Shown one piece after another: positions 25,746 to 32,145 of a stretch of 59,061 nt of DNA (positions within the stretch are counted from its first letter, which is position 1; each line of letters begins with the position of its first letter). Source of the DNA: Streptomyces panaciradicis. GTDB lineage: Bacteria; Actinomycetota; Actinomycetes; Streptomycetales; Streptomycetaceae. The position numbers and the translations under genes are program-made. The DNA lies in the NCBI RefSeq assembly GCF_023516615.1, contig NZ_JAMGBF010000014.1, positions 1-59,061 on the forward strand. The letters run 5' to 3'. Below the pieces are notes generated by a model. The model saw nothing but the letters and a program-made list of their open reading frames with translations. It had not been told where the DNA came from and searched no databases.

Positions 25746-27103
25746 GACGCGCCCTTCGCCGCGCGGAACCCGGCCTCCAGGTCCGCCTTGAGATCGGCGA
25801 GGTTCTCGATGCCGACCGACAGGCGAACCAGTCCGGGCGAGGTGCCGGTGGCCGCCAACTGCGCGTCGTCCAGCTGGCTGTGGGTGGTGGAGGCCGGATG
25901 GATGATGAGACTGCGTACGTCGCCGATGTTGGCGAGATGGCTGAACAGTTCCACGGCGTCGACGAACCGCTTGCCCGCTTCCACTCCGTCCCGCAGTTCG
26001 AAGGCGAGGACCGCGCCGGCGCCGCGCGGCAGGTAGCGCTGCCCCGCCTCGTACCACCGGTTGGATTCCAGGCCGGGGTAGTGGACGACGGCGACTTCGT
26101 CGCGCTGTTCGAGCCATTCGGCGAGGGCCTGGGCGTTGGCCGAGTGCCGTTCGAGGCGCAGGCTGAGCGTCTCCACGCCTTGGAGCAGGAGGAAGGCCGA
26201 GTGCGGGGAGAGGGCGGGCCCGATGTCGCGCAGCAGCTGCACGCGCAGCTTGATGGCGAAGGCACCCGGGCCGAGCGCGGGCCAGTACCGCAGGCCGTGA
26301 TAGCTGGGGTCCGGTTCGCTGAAGTCGGGGAAGCGGTCGGTGTGCGCGCCGAAGTTGAAGGTGCCGCCGTCGACGACGATGCCGGCGATGGTGGTGCCGT
26401 GGCCGCCGAGGAACTTGGTCGCGGAGTGGACGACGATGTCGGCGCCGTGCTCGATGGGCCGCAGCAGGTACGGGGTCGGGACCGTGTTGTCCACGATGAG
26501 CGGGACGCCCGCGGCGTGCGCGACATCGGCCACGGCGCGTACGTCGAGGACGTTTCCGCGTGGGTTGCCGAGGGTCTCGGCGAACAGCGCCTTGGTGTTC
26601 GGCCGGATCGCCGCTCGCCAGGCCTCGAGGTCGTCCGGGTCGTCGACGAAGGACACCGAGATGCCGAACTTGGTCAGCGTGTGGCGGAACAGGTTGTAGG
26701 TGCCGCCGTACAGGGACGTGCTGGAGACGATGTGGTCGCCCGCGCTCGCCAGCGTCAGGATGGCGAGGGTTTCCGCGGCCTGCCCTGAGGCCAGGGCCAC
26801 CGCGGCGACGCCGCCTTCGAGCGCGGCGATCCGCTGCTCGAAGACGTCCTGGGTCGGGTTGTGGATGCGGGTGTAGATGTTGCCCGGCTCGGCGAGAGAG
26901 AACAGGTCGGCGGCGTGCTGGGTGTCGCGGAAGACGAACGAGGTCGTCTGGTAGATCGGCACCGCCCGCGCTCCTGTCGTGGGATCGGGCGCGGCACCGG
27001 CGTGGATCTGCTTGGTCTCGAACGACCAGGCCGAGGTGTCGGGACCGGCTGGTGCGTCCTCGGGGGTGTGGCCGGCGGTGACGGAGTCGATCGGCTGGCT
27101 CAT
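25742..27103 (-). CDS. metY: O-acetylhomoserine sulfhydrylase (aminocarboxypropyltransferase)
   Basis: A 453-residue PLP enzyme of the Cys/Met metabolism family that converts O-acetylhomoserine and sulfide to homocysteine. The N-terminus FETKQIHAGAAPDPTTGARA, the substrate loop IYQTTSFVFRDTQHAADLF, SGQAAETLAIL, and the PLP lysine in VVHSATKFLGGHGTT (Lys230) are all typical of MetY rather than CGS, which is about 70 residues shorter. It is preceded by GGGAGA and overlaps metX, forming a two-gene methionine operon. A short leader peptide gene lies 129 bp upstream. Confidence 0.95.
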   Translation of the reverse strand: MSQPIDSVTAGHTPEDAPAGPDTSAWSFETKQIHAGAAPDPTTGARAVPIYQTTSFVFRDTQHAADLFSLAEPGNIYTRIHNPTQDVFEQRIAALEGGVAAVALASGQAAETLAILTLASAGDHIVSSTSLYGGTYNLFRHTLTKFGISVSFVDDPDDLEAWRAAIRPNTKALFAETLGNPRGNVLDVRAVADVAHAAGVPLIVDNTVPTPYLLRPIEHGADIVVHSATKFLGGHGTTIAGIVVDGGTFNFGAHTDRFPDFSEPDPSYHGLRYWPALGPGAFAIKLRVQLLRDIGPALSPHSAFLLLQGVETLSLRLERHSANAQALAEWLEQRDEVAVVHYPGLESNRWYEAGQRYLPRGAGAVLAFELRDGVEAGKRFVDAVELFSHLANIGDVRSLIIHPASTTHSQLDDAQLAATGTSPGLVRLSVGIENLADLKADLEAGFRAAKGAS

Positions 27104-27209
27104 GGTTCTCCCTGGTGCCGGTTGTGCGGGGGTGCGTGAAGACGCCGCGCGGCTGCCGGTCCGGAGGAAGGCATGGCGGAGGTCGGCGCGGCGCGGTGGG
27201 GGAGCGGGG

Positions 27210-27221
27210 CCGGGGCCCCGG
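27210..27221 (-). promoter_or_regulatory. GC-rich hairpin between leader peptide and metY
   Basis: CCGGGGCCCCGG is a perfect palindrome that starts 12 bp after the leader stop, within a longer G/C-rich run (27195-27230). It could form a pause or attenuator hairpin in the metY mRNA leader, 106 bp before the metY start. No run of U follows, so the mechanism is uncertain. Confidence 0.35.
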
Positions 27222-27232
27222 ACGCCGGAGCG

Positions 27233-27307
27233 TCAGCTCGCGACGGGACAGCCCATGGTGGTGACACGCACGTAGTCGACGTGGCGGCGGGTCACGAGCA
27301 GGGTCAT
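27233..27307 (-). CDS. Putative leader peptide upstream of metYX (24 aa)
   Basis: A 24-codon frame (ATG 27305-27307, stop 27233-27235) encodes MTLLVTRRHVDYVRVTTMGC followed by PVAS. It closely follows the actinobacterial leader-peptide pattern M.LL..RRHVDL.R...... C.., found before cysteine, sulfur and methionine genes. The Cys at position 20 and Met at 18 sit just before the stop, suited to sensing charged tRNA-Cys or tRNA-Met by ribosome stalling. No Shine-Dalgarno precedes it, so the mRNA may be leaderless or nearly so. It is not part of a recognisable SAM riboswitch; I see no conserved SAM-I or SAM-II core in the leader. Too small for ordinary gene callers. Confidence 0.7.
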   Translation of the reverse strand: MTLLVTRRHVDYVRVTTMGCPVAS

Positions 27308-27445
27308 GCAGGGAGAGAACCACAGTCGGTGCCGGGGAGCCAGCGTGACGTGGGGTGCTGAAACACGATTGCCACATCCGCGGCGCCCCGGGGCTCTTTG
27401 CCGGTGGGAGGCGGACGTACGGCTCCCAAGACGATGGAAGGTGAG

Positions 27446-28504
27446 TCAGACGGCGAGGCGGCGTACGGCTTCGAGGAGTGTGTCGACGTCGTGCTCGGTG
27501 GTGGAGAAGGAGGTGACGAAGCGGCAGACACCCGGCTGCCAGCGGTCGTGGTAGAAGGTGAATCCCTCGGCCAGAAGCTGGTCGATGACCCCTTGGGGGA
27601 GGCGGCAGAAGAGGATGTTGGCCTCGACCGCGTGCAGGAGATCGGCGGCGGGAAGGGCCTTGAGCCCGGTGCCCAGGCGTTCGGCCATCGTGTTGGCGTG
27701 GGTGGCGTTGCGCAGCCACAGGCCGTCGGTGAGGTAGGCGTCGAGCTGGGCGGTCTGGAAGCGCATCTTGGAGGTGAGCTGGCCGGCGCGCTTGGCCCTG
27801 AAGGACAGTTCAGGGGTGAGGGCGCGGTCGAAGACGACGACGGCGTCGGCGGTCATGGCGCCGTTCTTGGTCGCTCCGAAGGAGAGGACGTCGATGCCGG
27901 CCTGCCAGGTCAGCTCGGCCGGAGTGCAGCCCAGGGCGGCGACCGCGTTGGCGAAGCGGGCTCCGTCCATGTGGACGCGCAGGCCCGCGTCCTGGGCGAT
28001 GCGGGCCAGATCGCGGACCTGGTCGGGCGTGTAGAGGGCGCCGGTCTCGGTGGCCTGACTGATGCTGAGCACGGAGGGCTGCACGCTGTGCACGTCGCCG
28101 GCCTTCCGCGTCGCGGCCGCGCGCAGCTCGGCGGTGTCGATCCGGGCGTCGTCGCCGGACAGGGCAACGAGCTTGGCCCCGTTGGTGAAGAACTCCGGTG
28201 CGCCGCATTCGTCGGTGTTGATGTGGCTGTCGCGGTGGCACAGCACGGCGCCCCAGGGTGGGGTGAGGGCGGCCAGGCTCAGGGCGTTGGCCGCGGACCC
28301 GGTGGAGACGGGCAGGACGTCGACGTCGCGTTCGAAGATCTCGGCGAAGCGTGCGCGGGCGGCGGCGGTGAACCGGTCGGCGCCGTACGGCAGTTCCTGG
28401 CCGGCGGCCGCCGCGGTGACGGCCTGGACGATCTCGGGTGAGGCGCCGGCGGTGTTGTCGCTGGTGAATATCCGCTGGGGCGCGGAAACGGCGGCGATGG
28501 TCAT
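27446..28504 (-). CDS. ltaE: Low-specificity L-threonine aldolase (beta-eliminating lyase family)
   Basis: A 352-residue fold-type I PLP enzyme that cleaves L-threonine (and related beta-hydroxy amino acids) to glycine and an aldehyde. Visible features: FTSDNTAGASPEIVQAV at the N-terminus, FPVST-like VLPVSTGSAANALSL, HINTDECGAPEFF (substrate/PLP His region), LRVHMDGARFANA (PLP-contacting Asp180 and Arg183) and LSFGATKNG with the Schiff-base Lys213. Its 5' end is 15 bp from the xre stop, and it is the last gene of the alaX-xre-ltaE operon. A tryptophanase/tyrosine phenol-lyase-like elimination role is possible but less likely. Confidence 0.9.
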   Translation of the reverse strand: MTIAAVSAPQRIFTSDNTAGASPEIVQAVTAAAAGQELPYGADRFTAAARARFAEIFERDVDVLPVSTGSAANALSLAALTPPWGAVLCHRDSHINTDECGAPEFFTNGAKLVALSGDDARIDTAELRAAATRKAGDVHSVQPSVLSISQATETGALYTPDQVRDLARIAQDAGLRVHMDGARFANAVAALGCTPAELTWQAGIDVLSFGATKNGAMTADAVVVFDRALTPELSFRAKRAGQLTSKMRFQTAQLDAYLTDGLWLRNATHANTMAERLGTGLKALPAADLLHAVEANILFCRLPQGVIDQLLAEGFTFYHDRWQPGVCRFVTSFSTTEHDVDTLLEAVRRLAV

Positions 28505-28519
28505 GTTCAGGGATGTCTT

Positions 28520-29092
28520 TCAGCTGATGATGGGGGAGGCGATGACGACGGTGACGTCGGCCGCCTCGGGGCCGGTGCGGTACAGGTGCGGGGCGTCTCC
28601 GGCGAAGGCGAGCAGGTCTCCCGCGCGCAGGTCGGTGGGGGCGCCGGTGGGCCCGGCAGTGAGGTGACCGGACGAGACGAGCAGGTGCTCGATGGTGCCG
28701 GTCGCGTGCGGCACGCCGTCCAGATGGGTTCCGGGGGGCATGCGCAGCCGCCAGATCTCCAGGCTGTTGCCGCTGCTGATGCGGCGCAGCAGTTCGCGTC
28801 CGACCTCGCCGTCGGCCAGGTCGGTGCCGGCTACGAACACCGGCCCCGGATCGGTGTCGCGGGCCAGGAGGTCGGTCAAGGGGATGCGCAGGGCGATCGC
28901 GAGCGCGTCGAGGGTTTCGATCGTCGGGTTTCCCCGGCCTGCCTCGAGCTTCGACAGCGTGGCCTTGCCCAGGCCCGCCCTGCGGGCGAGTTCGGCACTG
29001 CTCATGCCGCGCTGCTCGCGGCGCTGACGGATCTGGGCTCCGACCGCGATCGCTGTGCTGCTGGCGGGCCGGCGCTCCTGCGGCGGCGTCAT
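28520..29092 (-). CDS. XRE family regulator with C-terminal cupin domain
   Basis: A 190-residue HTH-cupin regulator. The HTH spans residues about 17-70 (GAQIRQRREQRGMSSAELAR, AGLGKATLSKLEAGRGNPTI, LDALAIALRIPLTDLL). The cupin half reads LEIWRLRMPPGTHLDGVPHA, TIEHLLVSSGHLTAGPTG and LRAGDLLAFAGDAPHLYRTG. Its start overlaps the alaX stop by 4 bp (ATGA), so it is co-translated with AlaX. Such regulators often control amino-acid or polyamine catabolism and repress their own operon; the inverted repeats at 29801-29827 are the probable operator. Effector would be a small amino acid, by inference. Confidence 0.92.
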   Translation of the reverse strand: MTPPQERRPASSTAIAVGAQIRQRREQRGMSSAELARRAGLGKATLSKLEAGRGNPTIETLDALAIALRIPLTDLLARDTDPGPVFVAGTDLADGEVGRELLRRISSGNSLEIWRLRMPPGTHLDGVPHATGTIEHLLVSSGHLTAGPTGAPTDLRAGDLLAFAGDAPHLYRTGPEAADVTVVIASPIIS

Positions 29093-29781
29093 GTGCGCTC
29101 CTGGTGGGCGGCGCCGTAGGAGACGCGGATGCGGCCCTTCTTGACCTTCAGGGTCGGCAGTGCGACGTCGACCAGGTCGCCGAGGCTGTGCACGTGGGTT
29201 CCTCCGCACGGAGCCGAGTGCAGATCGGCGAGGTGGACGATGCGGCGACCGTCGGCGTCGTTCTCCCAGGTCACGGGCAGGTCGTCGGCAATGGCCTTCG
29301 CGACCTCCGTCCGCAGGGCCTCGGTGGCCTCCTCCCGGCCCTCCGGGGTGTCCAGGCGGGCGTCGGGCGTCGGTGCGGTGAACTCGATCCGGGCCTGGCC
29401 GGGGAAGTGGTTGTTGGCTGCCGGCACCCAGCCCTGCGCCCGTCCGGCCGCCTCGATCAGGTGACCGGCGGTGTGCAGCGCGGCGTGCGCGAGGCGCACG
29501 GAGAGGTCGATGCGGACCTCGACCGGCCGGCCGACGGAAAACACCGGCAACGCCGTCCCACCGTGGGCCACGGCTATGACGAGGCCGGAGTCATGGTCCC
29601 GCACAGGGGTGATCTCGTGACCGTCCACCCAGCCGCGGTCGGCCGGCTGACCGCCACCCTGCGGATGGAACAGGCAGTGCTCGACCGCCACCCACGGTGT
29701 GCCGTCGCGCTCTCCCGTGGCGGCGACCCGGGTCTGGGCCCGCTCCTCGTATGTGTCCGCGTAGTAGGCGGGGACCTGCAT
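29089..29781 (-). CDS. alaX: Alanyl-tRNA editing protein (AlaX-type)
   Basis: A 230-residue stand-alone editing domain related to the AlaRS editing/C-Ala domain. It has FHPQGGGQPADRGWVDG (the N-terminal barrel motif), the zinc site HAALHTAGHLIEAAG (H-x3-H) and CGGTHVHSLGDLVDVAL (C-x3-H), and a final KVKKGRIRVSYG. Such proteins hydrolyse Ser-tRNA(Ala) or Gly-tRNA(Ala). The ATG at 29779-29781 begins the conserved MQVPAYYADTYE. First gene of a tight operon with an XRE-cupin regulator and threonine aldolase, a combination that suggests handling of free serine/threonine-like amino acids. Intact metal ligands suggest activity. Confidence 0.92.
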   Translation of the reverse strand: MQVPAYYADTYEERAQTRVAATGERDGTPWVAVEHCLFHPQGGGQPADRGWVDGHEITPVRDHDSGLVIAVAHGGTALPVFSVGRPVEVRIDLSVRLAHAALHTAGHLIEAAGRAQGWVPAANNHFPGQARIEFTAPTPDARLDTPEGREEATEALRTEVAKAIADDLPVTWENDADGRRIVHLADLHSAPCGGTHVHSLGDLVDVALPTLKVKKGRIRVSYGAAHQERT

Positions 29782-29800
29782 GAAACCCTCGCTCAAAGTG

Positions 29801-29827
29801 GTGAACTCTACGTTCACTATAATGAAC
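29801..29827. promoter_or_regulatory. Overlapping inverted repeats on a bidirectional promoter
   Basis: GTGAAC-TCTAC-GTTCAC (29801-29817) is a perfect 6-bp inverted repeat. The right arm is shared with a second repeat GTTCA-CTATAA-TGAAC (29812-29827). The shared centre contains TATAAT on the plus strand (29818-29823) and TATAGT on the minus strand (29816-29821), good -10 hexamers for the phosphatase gene and for alaX respectively. It starts 20 bp upstream of alaX. A repressor bound here, most simply the XRE-cupin protein, would block both promoters. No strong -35 is visible. Confidence 0.65.
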
Positions 29828-29998
29828 GATGTGTGCTGCATCCAGCCCGGATCGAGGGCCGGATAAGTGATAAAAACGGTGTTCTGGGCAGAAGCGCAGG
29901 AGTGGCGGACGCTGTCGCCCCCGGGGCGCACGGCTCGCCGCCGCGCTGTTGCTCCTTCTCGCCGGAAGGCGGGAGCCGCCTGTAGGGAGCGAGGGGCC

Positions 29999-32107
29999 TT
30001 GACCGGTCTGGGTGATCCGAGAGCGGAAGCGGACACGAGCGCACTGGATGCCACGTTCGCGGAGACGGTTCGCCGCACCGGCGCGTCCATCGGCGCCCTG
30101 TACCTGCTGGCCCCGGACGGCCGCCTTCTGCGTCTGGACGCGCTGTGTGGAGCCCCGGTCGAGTTCGCCGCACCCTGGTCGACGGTACCGCTCGCCTCGC
30201 CGGCCCCGGTCGCCGAGGCCGTCCGCGAGGAGCGCATGGTGTGGGTGGGCAGTCAGCAGGAGATGGCCCGCTCCTATCCGCGCACCGCCATGGTGCTCCC
30301 GTACCCGATGGCGCTGGCTGCCGCCCCCGTCGTCGGCGTAAGGCCCTGGGGATGCCTGCTGTTGATGTGGTCCGGTACGCGTCCGCCGCACATGACCCCG
30401 CGCGAGCGCGGCAACATCATGTCCAGCTGCCGCCGCCTGGCCCGGCTGCTGGAGGAAGCCGCGGAGCAGGGTGCCCGCCCCCGCTCCGGAGGGCCACGCG
30501 CCGTGCCCGCGGGAATCGGCCGCCAGTACGCACCTCCGGAGCTGGCCCTCGCCGACTTCGTCGAGCGGCTGCCCGGCGGAAGCTGCGCCCTGGACCTGGA
30601 GGGCCGCTTCACCTACGTCAGTTCGGGCGCCGCCGACCTGCTCGGCCGTCAGCAGGCCCGGCTGCTGGGCACCCAGCCGTGGCAGTCGCTGCGCTGGCTC
30701 GACGACCCCGTCTACGAGGACCACTACCGGGCCGCGGTCATCAGCCGGAAGCCCGTTTCCTTCACCGCCTGCCGCCCGCCGGAGCAGTGGCTCGACATCC
30801 ACCTGTATCCCGACGAGAGCGGCATCAGCGTCCGTATCCTTCCCAGCCATGCGCGGGAGCCGTCCCCGCCGGCGTCCGGCCGGTCCGCCGTTCCGGCCCG
30901 GGCCGGCCAGCTGTATCAGCTCACGCATCTGGCCGCCGCGCTGACCGAGGTCGTCGGCGTGCAGGACGTCGTCGACCTGGTCGCCGACCAGATCATGCCC
31001 GCCTTCGGTGCCCAGGGACTGGTCCTGTCCACCGCGGACGCCGGCCGGCTGCGGATCACCGGCCACCGGGGGTACGCCGACCGCACCATAGAGCGCCTGG
31101 ACGGGCTCCCCCTCGACACCTCCTTCACTCCGGCAGGGCAGACCCTCAGCAGCGGCATCCCCGCGTTCTTCGCCGACCCGGAGGAGATGCGGCGCACCCA
31201 CCCCGACGCGCCGCAGGTCAGCGGGAAACAGGCCTGGGCCTTCCTGCCGCTGGTCATCTCCGGCCGCCCCGTCGGTGTCTGCGTCCTGTCCTACGACCAT
31301 CCGCACACCTTCCCCGCCGAGGAACGCGCCGTTCTGACCTCGCTGGCCGGACTGATCGCCCAGGCAGTCGACCGCGCCCGCCTCTACGACACCAAGCACG
31401 AACTCGCCCACGGCCTCCAGCAGGCGCTGCTGCCGCGCAGCCTCCCCACGATCGACGGACTACGGGTGGCCGCCCGCTATCTGCCCGCCACCCGCGGCAT
31501 GGACATCGGCGGAGACTTCTACGACCTCATCCGCCTCGGCGACACCGCGGCGGCCGCCGTCATCGGCGACGTCCAGGGCCACAACGTCGCAGCCGCAGCC
31601 CTGATGGGCCAGGTGCGCACCGGCGTGCACGCCCACGCGGCCCTCGGCACGCCCCCCGGCCAGGTCCTGCACCGCGCCAACCAGCTGCTGACCGACCTCG
31701 ACCCCGACCTGTTCACCAGCTGCCTCTACGCCCACCTCGACTTCGGCCGCCGGCGCGTCACGCTGGCCAGTGCCGGGCACCCCCCACCGATCCTGCGCCT
31801 CCCCGACGGCGGGACACGCCCTCTGCAGGTCCCGCCCGGGCCGCTCCTCGGCATCGATCCCGACGCCGTCTTCCCGGTGACCGAGATCCCCCTGTCGAAG
31901 GGGATGCTGCTGGCCCTGTACACCGACGGCCTCGTCGAAGCGCCGGGCGTGGACCTCGACGACTCCATCGCCCTCCTCGCCCAGGATCTCGCCGAAGCCG
32001 ACGTCGGGGACCTGGAACTGCTCATCGACACGGTGCTGAGCAGAGCGGGCACCAACGGGCAGCGCCTCGACGACGTCGCGCTTCTCGTACTACAGGACAC
32101 CCTCTGA
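29999..32107 (+). CDS. PAS-GAF-SpoIIE/PP2C serine phosphatase
   Basis: A 702-residue cytoplasmic signalling phosphatase. Order: an N-terminal GAF-like domain (GASIGALYLLAPDGRLLRLDAL), a PAS domain (LPGGSCALDLEGRFTYVSSG, residues about 190-280), a GAF domain (VVGVQDVVDLVADQIMPAFG to the AQAVDRARLYD helix) and the PP2C/SpoIIE domain with GGDFYDLI, GDVQGHN, SAGHPPPIL and LYTDGLVEAPG. It lacks the C-terminal RsbW-type ATPase of its two paralogues. TTG 29999 is preferred because GGGAGCGAGGGG lies just upstream; an in-frame GTG at 29867 would add 44 Arg-rich residues. Likely dephosphorylates an anti-anti-sigma factor. Shares the promoter region with alaX. Confidence 0.88.
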   Translation: MTGLGDPRAEADTSALDATFAETVRRTGASIGALYLLAPDGRLLRLDALCGAPVEFAAPWSTVPLASPAPVAEAVREERMVWVGSQQEMARSYPRTAMVLPYPMALAAAPVVGVRPWGCLLLMWSGTRPPHMTPRERGNIMSSCRRLARLLEEAAEQGARPRSGGPRAVPAGIGRQYAPPELALADFVERLPGGSCALDLEGRFTYVSSGAADLLGRQQARLLGTQPWQSLRWLDDPVYEDHYRAAVISRKPVSFTACRPPEQWLDIHLYPDESGISVRILPSHAREPSPPASGRSAVPARAGQLYQLTHLAAALTEVVGVQDVVDLVADQIMPAFGAQGLVLSTADAGRLRITGHRGYADRTIERLDGLPLDTSFTPAGQTLSSGIPAFFADPEEMRRTHPDAPQVSGKQAWAFLPLVISGRPVGVCVLSYDHPHTFPAEERAVLTSLAGLIAQAVDRARLYDTKHELAHGLQQALLPRSLPTIDGLRVAARYLPATRGMDIGGDFYDLIRLGDTAAAAVIGDVQGHNVAAAALMGQVRTGVHAHAALGTPPGQVLHRANQLLTDLDPDLFTSCLYAHLDFGRRRVTLASAGHPPPILRLPDGGTRPLQVPPGPLLGIDPDAVFPVTEIPLSKGMLLALYTDGLVEAPGVDLDDSIALLAQDLAEADVGDLELLIDTVLSRAGTNGQRLDDVALLVLQDTL

Positions 32108-32145
32108 CGAACCCTCCGCCCGGTCCGCCGGCCGGTGTTCGGTCG

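Noticed and set aside
27104..27307. SAM riboswitch upstream of metY
   Set aside because: No SAM-I, SAM-II or SAM-IV conserved core could be recognised; a leader peptide fits better.
24600..27719. A very long open frame (over 1000 codons) spanning metX, antisense and shifted metY and the leader region
   Set aside because: Only the metX part has a family signature; the rest is Arg/Pro-rich shadow of metY, a common artefact of high GC.
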